A DNA stretch of 64,000 nucleotides from UBA1941 sp046329555. Lineage in GTDB: Bacteria; Bacteroidota; Bacteroidia; Chitinophagales; LD1. The notes beneath the pieces were generated by a model. That model did no database searches, was not told where the DNA came from, and worked only from the letters and a program-made list of their open reading frames with translations. This document shows, in pieces, positions 50,632 through 59,812 of the stretch (positions within the stretch are counted from its first letter, which is position 1; the number at the start of each line of letters is the position of its first letter). The DNA is taken from contig JAXLUK010000004.1 of the NCBI GenBank assembly GCA_046329555.1, positions 1-64,000 of the forward strand, given 5' to 3'. Both the position numbers and the translations under genes were made by a program.

Positions 50632-51621
50632 ATGGCCATTTTAAGTTTCCAAAAACCTGATAAAATTTCTTTACAGAAAGCGACTGATTTTGAAGGCGTT
50701 TTCGAATTCAAACCCCTTGAACCGGGCTTTGGTGTTACCATTGGTAATGCGCTTCGCCGTGTGTTGTTATCTTCTTTGGAAGGCTACGCTATCAGCGGTG
50801 TGAAAATCAGCGGTGTAGATCACGAGTTTTCAACTATTAAAGGAGTAATAGAAGACGTTACTGAAATCGTGTTGAATCTGAAGCAGGTACGTCTGAAAAA
50901 GGTAATGGATGACGATGCAGGTGCAGAGAAAATCTACATTTCCCTGAAGGGCAAAGATGCCTTCCGTGCTGAAGACATTGAAAAACATACCAACGTCTAT
51001 CAGGTCATGAATCCTGATATGGTGATTTGCCACATGAGCGGTAACGTAAACCTGGAAGTGGAGTTGACCATCACTAAAGGTCGAGGTTATGTTCCAGCCG
51101 ATGAAACCAACTCTCCGGTACATGGCTACATCGCTATCGATGCGATTTATACGCCAATCAAAAACGTGAAGTATTCTGTTGAGAATTTCCGGGTTGACCA
51201 GCGTGTTGACTTTGAAAAATTGATTCTGGATATCAGCACTGATGGTACTATTCATCCGGAAGAAGCGGTGAAGGAAGCATCTCGCATCCTGATTCAGCAC
51301 ATGATGCTGATTACTGACGAGCACATTTCTTTTGATGCACCTCAAGCCGAATCTACTGAGATGGTAGATGAGCACCTGTTGCACTTGCGCAAAATGCTGA
51401 AAACGCCATTGGAAGATTTGGATCTTTCCGTTCGCGCATTTAACTGCCTGAAAGCTGCAAAGATTAATTCACTGGAAGAATTGGTATCTTTCAATACCAA
51501 CGACCTGCTGAAATTCCGCAATTTCGGTAAGAAATCGTTAGTGGAAATTGAGGCACTGCTGCACGAGAAAGGACTCAGTTTCGGAATGGATCTGTCAAAA
51601 CTTAAACTAGACGAAGCTTAA
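50632..51621 (+). CDS. rpoA: DNA-directed RNA polymerase alpha subunit
   Basis: The 329-residue protein has the N-terminal dimerisation domain (LEPGFGVTIGNALRRVLLSSLEGYAI) and the C-terminal domain (VRAFNCLKAAKINSLEELV and FRNFGKKSLVEIEALLHEKGL) linked by an acidic hinge near 240-255. It assembles RNA polymerase and contacts UP elements and activators. Confidence 0.98.
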   Translation: MAILSFQKPDKISLQKATDFEGVFEFKPLEPGFGVTIGNALRRVLLSSLEGYAISGVKISGVDHEFSTIKGVIEDVTEIVLNLKQVRLKKVMDDDAGAEKIYISLKGKDAFRAEDIEKHTNVYQVMNPDMVICHMSGNVNLEVELTITKGRGYVPADETNSPVHGYIAIDAIYTPIKNVKYSVENFRVDQRVDFEKLILDISTDGTIHPEEAVKEASRILIQHMMLITDEHISFDAPQAESTEMVDEHLLHLRKMLKTPLEDLDLSVRAFNCLKAAKINSLEELVSFNTNDLLKFRNFGKKSLVEIEALLHEKGLSFGMDLSKLKLDEA

Positions 51622-51645
51622 TTCAACTGCCACAAATAATTTGCA

Positions 51646-52146
51646 ATGAGACACGGAGATAAAGTCAATAATTTAGGCCGCAAGACGGCGCACCGTCATG
51701 CCCTGATGATGAACATGGCTAACGCCTTGATTCGCTACAAGCGCATTTTTACCACTTTGGCTAAAGCTAAAGCACTTCGCGGTTATGTAGAACCACTACT
51801 TACCAAATCTAAAACAGATAGCACCCACAGTCGTCGTATTGTGTTCAGCTACCTGCGTGATAAGGATTCTATCAAAGAACTTTTTGGACCGATTTCCGGC
51901 AAAATTGCCGATCGTCCGGGTGGTTACACCCGTATCATCAAAACGGGTTTCCGCGCTGGTGATGCTGCGGAAATGGCGATGATTGAGTTGGTAGACTTCA
52001 ATGAAATCTACACGCAAAATAAAAACGCTGCCAAGGCTGCTGAGCCTAAGAAGAAAACCCGTCGTAGCACTGCTGGTACTTCTAAAAAGAAGGCCGCTGC
52101 TAAGAAAGACAGTACGGAAAGCGGAGACACTTCAGCTGAAGCGTAA
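51646..52146 (+). CDS. rplQ: 50S ribosomal protein L17 with a basic C-terminal extension
   Basis: The 166-residue L17 has the family start MRHGDKVNNLGRKTAHRHALMMNMANALI and the RPGGYTRIIKTGFRAGDAAEMAMIELV segment. A ~40-residue Lys/Ala/Thr-rich tail (KKKTRRSTAGTSKKKAAAKK) follows, as in many Bacteroidota. It ends the infA operon; a strong terminator follows. Confidence 0.97.
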   Translation: MRHGDKVNNLGRKTAHRHALMMNMANALIRYKRIFTTLAKAKALRGYVEPLLTKSKTDSTHSRRIVFSYLRDKDSIKELFGPISGKIADRPGGYTRIIKTGFRAGDAAEMAMIELVDFNEIYTQNKNAAKAAEPKKKTRRSTAGTSKKKAAAKKDSTESGDTSAEA

Positions 52147-52164
52147 TCCAAATCATAATAATAG

Positions 52165-52191
52165 AAAAGGGCTCATCACGAGCCCTTTTTT
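52165..52191 (+). terminator. Terminator after rplQ
   Basis: GGGCTC (52169-52174) and GAGCCC (52180-52185) form the core stem, extended by AAAA/TTTT pairs, with a T6 run at 52186-52191. It ends the ribosomal operon 20-45 bases after the stop. Confidence 0.9.
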
Positions 52192-52232
52192 ATTTGCCCT
52201 TCCCTGAAGGCGCAAAAGTTGAGAACCATCAA

Positions 52233-54572
52233 CTAAAATGGATAACCAATTGCTAAATTAAACTGGCCTTGTTGAATGGTCCATTTGTTGTTGCTTTGAA
52301 TTCGCGGATCGCGAATCGGAATACCATAATCAAAGCGAACTACGAAGAAATTGAAATCTAGCCGTATGCCAGCGCCTATATCTACTGCAAACTCGTTCCA
52401 GAAGCGATTAAAGGCAAAATTCCCTAATGGACGCGTATCATCCTTCCTGATCAGCCAAACGTTTCCTACATCCATAAAAAGAGCTGATTTCAACCATTTA
52501 TAGATATCAAACCGGAATTCTCCATTTAACTCAATTTTAAGGTCGCCCGTTTGATTGAAAAAGCTAAACACCCGGTTACTCTGAACACCCAACGGATTCA
52601 CATAACTTCCCGGGCCAATTTCCCGAACCAAAAATCCCCTAAGACTGTTTGGGCCACCTACAAAAAACTGTTTTACAAAGGGGATGGTTTTTGAGTTGCC
52701 GTAGGCATAAGCCACCCCTAAGTAGGATCGTCCAGCAAAACTACTGTGATTATTCAGTTTATAGAACCCGCGGAGGTCAAATTCACCACGCACAAATTCC
52801 GAAAATTCCAGGTTGCCAATTTTATACGGTGGGGGATTGTTCTTACCGATGTTAGCTAGAGAAAATCCAGCCATGAGCACGTTACCTGCTGTTTCTACGG
52901 TAGTTCGGAAATACAGGTTCTTCTTATCATTTTTAGTGCGTTGATTATTGTAAATGAAGGTATAGTTAGGCCCAAAAATGAATTGTTCCTGATAACTACT
53001 GGCTAAGGAAGGATTGCCGGCAAGTCGCTCAACAAATGAAATACCTTTTTTAGGGATGAGAAATAAACTGAAGCTGATCGGATTCAGTAAATGCCGTTTG
53101 AAGGCGTTTTGATTCCATTCGTAACCAAAGGTAGCATTGAAGCTATGCAAGGTGTAGAAGAATACCCGATGATAGCTTCTTCCAGTAGCATCAATGGTAT
53201 CAAAGTCATAGCGATTTTCAAACGCATATCGCAGACTGATTCGCGTTTTTGGGCTTTTGTCTTTGAAGTATTCTTTGTTGATGAACGGAAACAAGAATTT
53301 GGCGAAATAGTAGGAAACATTGGCGCTGAAGTCGGTGGTGATTAAACTCACAGGTTCGTTTCTGCCATACTGGAATTGAACCCCGGTGGTTAAATCAACT
53401 GAGAATAAATCTGATCGCTTGAATAGATTTCTGTTTTTGTAACTTAGCGATGCGGCCATTCCAAAAAAACCTTCCAGGTTTACATTGGCTTGAACATCCG
53501 CCGAAACAGTTTGTTTTTTTGCAGGTACCAAACTCACTAATACATCTAACGCCTTGTCCTTGGTTGGATTCTTAACATAATCTATCGTAATGAATTTGTA
53601 AGCACCTAAGTCACCAAATCGCCTCAGCGTTTTGGTATAATTTTCCTTGGAATATAACTGTCCGCGTTTAAAAAATATGGCATCTTGTATAACGCTGTAT
53701 TTCACGATTTTTTTTCGCTGAATGAAGTGAAACTCATTTTGGGTGATGGTATCAATATGTAAGTGTTTTCTGTCTGGAGCAGTTTCCGTAGATATGAAAA
53801 AATCGTTTAGTGAATATTGCTGGTGAATTACGGAATCGGAAGGCTGCAAAATGCGCTCCTTGACATTCACGGTAAAGGGTGATTTGGTGGTATCGAGATC
53901 AAAAGTGAGAAAGTCGCGTGTGAAATAGTAGAAGCCGGCATTTTTAAGATCTGTTTCTATTCGCTCTCTTTCCGCTTTTAGTTTCGTAACATCGAATCGG
54001 TCACCTTTTCTGATTAAAGTGAATGGTTTTTTCAGTTGTGTGAAACTATCGGTTTTGAAAGGGCTGGAAGGAAATTCAATATCGCCGAATTTCCACGGTG
54101 TCCCGGCATCTACGGTATAAGTTACGGTTGTCTTCTTTTTACGCGTCACTACCACATGCGTCACTCTGGCATTGAGGTAACCGTAGTTCTGCATATAATT
54201 TAAAATTGAGCGGTCGCTCTTATCGGTGGCGTCATTATCGAAAATGACCGGTGGCTCACCCACTTTATTTTTTATCCACCACCTGAACTTTGTTTCCTTG
54301 TCTTGATTGGCAGAAGAATACAACCACAATTTCAAAGGAAGAAAACCAAAAACCTTGGTATTGGGGCGTTGGGCGGCGATGTGCGTCAGGTCTTCCCAAA
54401 CTTTACTTTGCTCAGGAATCTTCTTAGCGGAAATGAACTTCACTTTGTTGCGCACCAACAAAGTTTCTCCTTCCCTGAACTTTTTAGTTACATGGCACGA
54501 AGAAACCGACAGCAGCAGTATGGCCGCCATCAGGTAAATAATACCTTTGAAGATTGAAACTTGAATGTTCAT
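52233..54572 (-). CDS. TamL-like BamA-family outer-membrane lipoprotein
   Basis: From the ATG at 54572 it has 779 residues. A lipobox VSSC follows a hydrophobic start, which is the mark of the Bacteroidota TamL branch. POTRA-like domains lie in the first ~350 residues (YMQNYGYLNARVTHVV, LYSKENYTKTLRRFGDLGAYKF). A BamA-type barrel follows, with FFVGGPNSLRGFLVREIGPGSY (the RGF motif) and DYGIPIRD near the end. It helps insert or fold outer-membrane proteins, probably with a TamB-like partner that is not in the window. Its start overlaps the divergent methyltransferase start. Confidence 0.88.
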   Translation of the reverse strand: MNIQVSIFKGIIYLMAAILLLSVSSCHVTKKFREGETLLVRNKVKFISAKKIPEQSKVWEDLTHIAAQRPNTKVFGFLPLKLWLYSSANQDKETKFRWWIKNKVGEPPVIFDNDATDKSDRSILNYMQNYGYLNARVTHVVVTRKKKTTVTYTVDAGTPWKFGDIEFPSSPFKTDSFTQLKKPFTLIRKGDRFDVTKLKAERERIETDLKNAGFYYFTRDFLTFDLDTTKSPFTVNVKERILQPSDSVIHQQYSLNDFFISTETAPDRKHLHIDTITQNEFHFIQRKKIVKYSVIQDAIFFKRGQLYSKENYTKTLRRFGDLGAYKFITIDYVKNPTKDKALDVLVSLVPAKKQTVSADVQANVNLEGFFGMAASLSYKNRNLFKRSDLFSVDLTTGVQFQYGRNEPVSLITTDFSANVSYYFAKFLFPFINKEYFKDKSPKTRISLRYAFENRYDFDTIDATGRSYHRVFFYTLHSFNATFGYEWNQNAFKRHLLNPISFSLFLIPKKGISFVERLAGNPSLASSYQEQFIFGPNYTFIYNNQRTKNDKKNLYFRTTVETAGNVLMAGFSLANIGKNNPPPYKIGNLEFSEFVRGEFDLRGFYKLNNHSSFAGRSYLGVAYAYGNSKTIPFVKQFFVGGPNSLRGFLVREIGPGSYVNPLGVQSNRVFSFFNQTGDLKIELNGEFRFDIYKWLKSALFMDVGNVWLIRKDDTRPLGNFAFNRFWNEFAVDIGAGIRLDFNFFVVRFDYGIPIRDPRIQSNNKWTIQQGQFNLAIGYPF

Positions 54573-55296
54573 GTCCTTATCCAAAGCAACGATACGATCG
54601 GTTACCGCACTTCATCAGAAAAAATTCCGTCAAATGTATGGCAAATTTTTAGTGGAAGGGCAGAAGTCGGTGGCGGAGTTAATAAATAGTTCATTTCAAA
54701 TCGACACGGTATATGCTACACATGATTGGAAAAACCATGCCAAAGCGCCTGTAGAGCTGGTGTCTCAGGAGGAATTGCGTCGACTATCCACTATGTCGGA
54801 ACCTGATGAGGTTATCGCAGTGGCGCTAATACCAGCGGCGCAAAAAATTTACAGGAAGGGTGGGTGGTATATTGCCTGTGATGGTATTAACGATCCGGGT
54901 AATGCCGGAACAATACTTCGAATTGCCGATTGGTTTGGTTTAGACGGGGTGTTTTTCTCGGAAAACTCAGTAGATATTTTCAATCCCAAAACGGTTTCGG
55001 CGGCCAAAGGATCATTGTTCCGAGTTGCCTACGAGCAAGTTTCTTTGAAAAATTTGTTTGAAACGGAACGTCCCGACGTCTTTGGTGCAGTCATGGATGG
55101 TCAATCTATATATCAGGAAAACGTAAAGCCTGAAGGTGTTTTGTTGCTAGGTAATGAAGCCAATGGCATCAGTGAGGATATGAGCACCTATATCACACAT
55201 CAAATATCAATTCCGCGATTCGGGCAAGCGGAGTCGTTGAACGTGGCTGTTGCCGCTGGTATTTTAGTAAGTGAATTCAGCAGAAAAAAGTTGTAG
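54571..55296 (+). CDS. SpoU/TrmH-family RNA 2'-O-methyltransferase
   Basis: From the second ATG (54571; MSLSKATIRSV) it has 241 residues. The N-terminal substrate-binding part contains KKFRQMYGKFLVEGQKSVAEL. The SPOUT knot has DGINDPGNAGTILRIADWFGLDGVFF, LLLGNEANGIS and ISIPRFGQAESLNVAVAAGIL. It methylates ribose in rRNA or tRNA using S-adenosylmethionine. The start codon shares the palindrome CATG with the opposite tamL start. Confidence 0.92.
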   Translation: MSLSKATIRSVTALHQKKFRQMYGKFLVEGQKSVAELINSSFQIDTVYATHDWKNHAKAPVELVSQEELRRLSTMSEPDEVIAVALIPAAQKIYRKGGWYIACDGINDPGNAGTILRIADWFGLDGVFFSENSVDIFNPKTVSAAKGSLFRVAYEQVSLKNLFETERPDVFGAVMDGQSIYQENVKPEGVLLLGNEANGISEDMSTYITHQISIPRFGQAESLNVAVAAGILVSEFSRKKL

Positions 55297-55317
55297 ATTC
55301 CGATTTAAAATTAGGCT

Positions 55318-55998
55318 ATGAAATCTCGTTCACCATTTGCTTTGTATACCCTATTGTCATTTGTATTATTGGGCCTGGGCGCATGCCAAAAGCATGATCA
55401 AAAGCCCTTAGTTCGGTTTTGCAATTTTATGGCTGATTCTGATAGCTTGTGGGCGAACATAGATAATTGGGTGCTATCAGGTAAGCCTGTTGCCTACAGG
55501 CAAACCGGGCCCTTTATCGATTACGTTTATGATAATGATGGCTCCCAAAATCTGGTTGTAAAAAGTGCTACTTCGCCAAATACATGGATTAATACCACCA
55601 TCAATCTGGCGAACTATAAGTCCTATAATGTATTTACAACCTACAGTGTTCTAAAACCGGATTTGTTGGTATTAGAGACGCCATTTGGCGTAAGTGGTTA
55701 TAAAAGTTATGTAAGAATGGTTAACCTGCTGGGAAACAATAAATCCGTGGCGGTACGGTTGTATGGCACCCCTAAATTTTCAGCCACAGCGTATCTAAAA
55801 TATACCGATTATCTGGAGGTTGAACCCGGCGCATACTACGCTGAGGCCGTTGATGACAATGGTCGTGTTTTGGTTGCTGATACAGTGAAATTCAACTCCA
55901 TTAGCTCGCACAGCCTGATTATTTCTGGGGTAAAAGATGCCGCAACAGCCAATAAGTATGACCTTAAAATTACGGTAATTAAGGATTACCCGTTGTAG
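55318..55998 (+). CDS. DUF4397 lipoprotein
   Basis: The 226-residue protein has a lipobox LGAC, then DUF4397-type Ig-like domains: VRFCNFMADSDSLWANIDN at the start and VRMVNLLGNNKSVAVRLYG midway, each followed by a Y-x-D-Y-x-x-V/L-EPG-type segment such as YTDYLEVEPGAYYAEAV. The role is unknown; it probably sits on the cell surface. The 261 bases after it show no further gene or clear element. Confidence 0.8.
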   Translation: MKSRSPFALYTLLSFVLLGLGACQKHDQKPLVRFCNFMADSDSLWANIDNWVLSGKPVAYRQTGPFIDYVYDNDGSQNLVVKSATSPNTWINTTINLANYKSYNVFTTYSVLKPDLLVLETPFGVSGYKSYVRMVNLLGNNKSVAVRLYGTPKFSATAYLKYTDYLEVEPGAYYAEAVDDNGRVLVADTVKFNSISSHSLIISGVKDAATANKYDLKITVIKDYPL

Positions 55999-56259
55999 TG
56001 AAGAAGAACCAATAACTGCTGTTGAAAGCAAAGTTTCGTTTTACCAGACTTGAATTACATGCTGCCCAGTTTGCCGTGCTGAAGTGTAAATAGTGTTGGT
56101 TGCATACAATAGTAACAGAATGAAGAATGGAGGTGAAAACATCAATATCATCAGCAGCTATAAGGTTGACTATAGTTCGTTTCCTACGCAAGATTAACAG
56201 GTTCTCTGCTTGTTTTGTAATTCACGCAAACTTCGATGAGGACGTCAATTAACGACTAA

Positions 56260-57894
56260 TCAGGTTTGGATTACCCCAACGCTGAAGTTTTTCGTAATCG
56301 GTGCCTGGTTGGCCATTTCTATTCCCATTGAAATAACCTTTCTTGTTTCCAGCGGGTCGATAATGCCGTCTGTCCATAATCTGGCTGCGGCATATTTCGG
56401 ATCCAGCGTTTTATCATACCGGGCCTTTATTTTATTGAATAACTCCTTTTCTGCCTCTGCATCCACTTCTTGACCTTTTGCCTTTGCTTGCTGCACCTGA
56501 ATCTGCACCATAGTTTTGGCGGCTTGCTCTCCACCCATAACAGCAATTTTGGAACCGGGCCAGGCATAAATCAATCGGGGGTCATAGGCTTTTCCGCACA
56601 TGGCATAATTGCCGGCGCCATACGAATTTCCCACGATGATGGTAAATTTTGGTACCACCGAATTAGATACGGCGTTCACTAATTTTGCTCCATCTTTTAT
56701 GATACCTCCTTGTTCACTTCTGCTGCCTACCATGAAGCCGGTGACATCCTGCAGAAATACCAGGGGAATGCGCTTCTGATTACAATTCATGATGAATCGA
56801 GCGGCTTTGTCGGCGCTATCACTGTAGATGACACCGCCGAATTGCATTTCGCCCTTCTTGGTCTTCATCACTTTTCTTTGGTTGGCAACAATGCCCACTG
56901 CCCATCCGTCGATGCGGGCATATCCACAGATCAAACTTTTGCCATATTCTTCTTTATACAATTCAATTTCACTGTTATCCACCAGTCGCTTAATCACTTC
57001 CAGCATATCATATTGCTTGGAACTATCTTCTGGAATGATGCCATAAATATCTTCTTGTGGCAATGTTGGCTTTTGCGGCTCTATACGGTCGAATCCGGCC
57101 TTCTGCCTTTCGCCCATTTTATCTACCAGCGCTCTGATTTTGGCCAGACATTCCTCATCGTTCTTCATTTTGTAATCAGTTACCCCGCTGATTTCACTGT
57201 GCATAGCGGCACCGCCCAAACTTTCGTTATCTATATCTTCACCAATTGCAGATTTAACCAAGTAGGAGCCCGCAAGAAAAACCGAACCGGTTCCTTCAAC
57301 AATCAAGGCCTCATCACTCATAATTGGGAGATAAGCCCCACCTGCAACACAACTGCCCATGATGGCTGCAATCTGAGGAATACCTTCACTTGACATGACC
57401 GCATTGTTTCTAAATATTCTGCCGAAATTCTCTTTATCTGGGAAGATTTCATCTTGCATCGGCAAGAACGCACCGGCGCTATCCACCAGGTAGATGATGG
57501 GAATGCGATTTTCCATGGCAATTTCCTGTGCGCGAAGGTTCTTTTTGCCAGTCATGGGAAACCAGGCACCTGCCTTAACAGTGGCATCGTTGGCAACAAT
57601 CATGCATAACCTACCTTTTACATATCCCACAATGGTAACAACGCCTGCACCCGGACAGCCTCCTTGTTCCGGATACATATCATGAGCTGCAAACAAACCA
57701 ATTTCTAACGATGGTTTGTTTTTATCCAGCAATAGCTCTATGCGTTCACGGGCAGTAAGTTTCCCTTTTTCTTTATGTCGATCGATACTTTTCTTTCCTC
57801 CCCCTAGCTTAATCTGTTCTGCCAACTGCCTGATTTCGGCTAGCTGCAGTTTCATTTTATCTTCGTTTTTGTTGAACTCCAGATTCGTACTCAT
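56260..57894 (-). CDS. Acyl-CoA carboxylase carboxyltransferase subunit (methylcrotonyl-CoA type)
   Basis: The 544-residue biotin-dependent carboxyltransferase has KGKLTARERIELLLD near the start, the acyl-CoA site SAGAFLPMQDEIFPD and GGAYLPIMSDEALIVEGTGSVFLAGSYLVKSAIGEDID, and the second half QKRIPLVFLQDVTGFMVG and GNSYGAGNYAMCGKAYDPR. The spacing and segments fit the methylcrotonyl-CoA carboxylase beta chain (leucine breakdown) better than propionyl-CoA carboxylase. The biotin carboxylase partner is not here. Confidence 0.88.
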   Translation of the reverse strand: MSTNLEFNKNEDKMKLQLAEIRQLAEQIKLGGGKKSIDRHKEKGKLTARERIELLLDKNKPSLEIGLFAAHDMYPEQGGCPGAGVVTIVGYVKGRLCMIVANDATVKAGAWFPMTGKKNLRAQEIAMENRIPIIYLVDSAGAFLPMQDEIFPDKENFGRIFRNNAVMSSEGIPQIAAIMGSCVAGGAYLPIMSDEALIVEGTGSVFLAGSYLVKSAIGEDIDNESLGGAAMHSEISGVTDYKMKNDEECLAKIRALVDKMGERQKAGFDRIEPQKPTLPQEDIYGIIPEDSSKQYDMLEVIKRLVDNSEIELYKEEYGKSLICGYARIDGWAVGIVANQRKVMKTKKGEMQFGGVIYSDSADKAARFIMNCNQKRIPLVFLQDVTGFMVGSRSEQGGIIKDGAKLVNAVSNSVVPKFTIIVGNSYGAGNYAMCGKAYDPRLIYAWPGSKIAVMGGEQAAKTMVQIQVQQAKAKGQEVDAEAEKELFNKIKARYDKTLDPKYAAARLWTDGIIDPLETRKVISMGIEMANQAPITKNFSVGVIQT

Positions 57895-57941
57895 AGCGGC
57901 TAAAGTAACAGAATTCCCTTTGCGGCCAAGTGCGCTGATGG

Positions 57942-58490
57942 CTAAAATAATTGCGCACCTTCATGCTGCAATAGTTGCCGTTTTCTTTCTGTTCCCCATC
58001 GAAAACCGGTAAGATGCCCGTTGGCGGGTACCACTCGATGACAAGGAATAACCATTGCCACCGGATTTTGCCCCACTGCAGAACCAATTGCTCTGGCAGC
58101 CGTAGCAGGCTATAGAAGGGATTGCGCCAGCTTCCCGTAGGTAACCGTGCCTCCAAATGGAATTTTGGTGAGTGCTTGCCACACTTGCAACTGAAATGGA
58201 GTGCCTGATACACAAACGGTGAAATCTTGAGATAACCCATCATGAAAAAGGCTTTGAATCTTTTCAAACCAGCTATTCGCCTCAAACAAATAGGTTTCGG
58301 TAGCGTAGTTGTTTTTTAGTAATTCAGATGCCGCTAATTGATCATCACTCAGATCAATGGATAATATGCCGGATTCGCAAGTGCGCACCAAGGCCAGGCC
58401 AAACGCGGTTGGAAGGAAGTTTACAAATACCGGTTGATGTTCAGGTTCAGGAAGGAAGCGAACCATCTGTTTAGAACAAAATACCCGCAA
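57942..58490 (-). pseudogene. ogt: O6-alkylguanine-DNA alkyltransferase interrupted by an in-frame amber codon
   Basis: The single frame runs from 58490 to the TAG at 57944-57942. It reads through YGKLAQSLL, then TAG at 58112-58110 (codon 127), then PATAARAIGSAVGQNPV, the active-site PCHRVVPANGHLTGFRWGTERK with the acceptor Cys near residue 150, and KRQLLQHEGAQLF. The truncated product lacks the Cys, so it cannot repair DNA. Only one base need differ for an intact 182-residue gene. It overlaps nupC by 20 bases. TAG ends other genes here, so general recoding is unlikely. Confidence 0.88.
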
Positions 58491-59721
58491 TAGTTGCGCT
58501 GAGATAAGAGGCCAGCGTACCGCATAATAAAGCCCGCATACCCAATTGTGCCAGATCAGTGCGGCGCTCGGGCGCTAGTTCTCCGATTCCACCAATTTGA
58601 ATACCAACAGAACTAAAATTGGCAAAGCCACACAAAGCGAAACTGGCTATGGCCAGGGTTTTCGGACTGAGTTGTGTTTTCATTGCGGTTAAGTTGAGAT
58701 AAGCTACGAATTCGTTGATACTTAGTTTTTGTCCCATTAAGCCGGCTACTTTAAACACTTCATTTGCCGGAACCCCCATACAAAAAGCAAATGGCGCAAA
58801 AATGTAACTGAAGATGGTATTGAGATTAAACTCGGGCAGCGGTTGTCCGGCCAGCATATTCAACTTACCTAAAAGGTAGTTTACTAATGCAATCAAAGCA
58901 ATGAATCCAACCAGCATAGCGATAACGTTGATTGAAATTTTCATGCCGTCAGCAGCACCATGAGAAATGGCGTCGATGATGTTAGAAAAGTTTGTTTTCA
59001 CCTCGATGGAAACCTTACCTTTTGTTTGCGAAACTTCCGTCTCGGGATAGATGATTTTTGAAATCACGATGGCAGCCGGTGCTGCCATCAAACTGGCTGC
59101 CAAAAGGTATTCTGCAGGAACGCCCATGTTCACATAAATCACCAAAATTCCGCCTGAAATACATGCCATACTTCCGGCCATTGAAGTGAGCAGTTCGCTT
59201 CTCGTCATCCCTTGAAGGTACGGCCTAATCATCACCTGTGCTTCTACTTGCCCCACAAAGGCACTAGCCACATTGGAGAGCGTTTCTGATCCGCTGGCGC
59301 CCATAATAAAGTGAACGCCTCTGGCAATAAACATTACCAGTCGTTGCATCAGTCCATAGTGGTAAAAAATATTCACGATAACACACACCAGAATGATCGT
59401 TGCCGGAATACTGAACGCAAAAACAAAACTCCCGGGAATTCTGAAATCCTGTACGGTACCAGAAGCGGTTACCGCAGCTATGCCGCCGTATACAAAAGAA
59501 GCCCCCTCACGCGCGAAAGCCTCAATTTTCTCCATGCCATGACCCAGAAATTGGAAAAAACGCTTAACCGGCGGTACTCTCAAAACTAACACGGCTAGCG
59601 TAATCTGTAACGCCAATCCACTAAGAACCAACCGAAAGTTAATGGCCTTTCTATTATTGGAAAAAAGATAGGCTACACCTAAAATCAAAACGATTCCCAG
59701 AATACCCGTAAAACGCTCCAT
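58471..59721 (-). CDS. Concentrative nucleoside transporter, NupC/CNT family
   Basis: The 416-residue membrane protein has the CNT segments GASFVYGG, ETLSNVASAFVGQVEAQVMIRPYL (the nucleoside-binding GQ..E..L part), and FAPFAFCMGVPANEVFKVAGLMGQKLSINEFVAY near the end. It imports nucleosides with Na+ or H+. Its stop overlaps the start of the ogt frame. Confidence 0.92.
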   Translation of the reverse strand: MERFTGILGIVLILGVAYLFSNNRKAINFRLVLSGLALQITLAVLVLRVPPVKRFFQFLGHGMEKIEAFAREGASFVYGGIAAVTASGTVQDFRIPGSFVFAFSIPATIILVCVIVNIFYHYGLMQRLVMFIARGVHFIMGASGSETLSNVASAFVGQVEAQVMIRPYLQGMTRSELLTSMAGSMACISGGILVIYVNMGVPAEYLLAASLMAAPAAIVISKIIYPETEVSQTKGKVSIEVKTNFSNIIDAISHGAADGMKISINVIAMLVGFIALIALVNYLLGKLNMLAGQPLPEFNLNTIFSYIFAPFAFCMGVPANEVFKVAGLMGQKLSINEFVAYLNLTAMKTQLSPKTLAIASFALCGFANFSSVGIQIGGIGELAPERRTDLAQLGMRALLCGTLASYLSATIAGILF

Positions 59722-59812
59722 GTTATTACTTTGATGATGCGCAAGGTAAAAAAGTTTTCAGGTTGACCGATAAACCATGAAGAATATTATATTCGTTGGA
59801 AAGTAGATTTCC

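Noticed and set aside
56710..57393. Long open frame of 227 codons opposite the carboxyltransferase gene
   Set aside because: It is antisense to a well-supported gene and shows no motif; long shadow frames are expected opposite GC-biased third positions.
58110..58112. Amber codon as pyrrolysine or genome-wide TAG reassignment
   Set aside because: TAG ends other genes in the window, including ogt itself and the MqnB-like gene, and no pyl genes are seen.
57857..58285. Separate open frame of 142 codons within the ogt region
   Set aside because: The true ogt frame continues past the amber codon with all motifs; this frame carries none.
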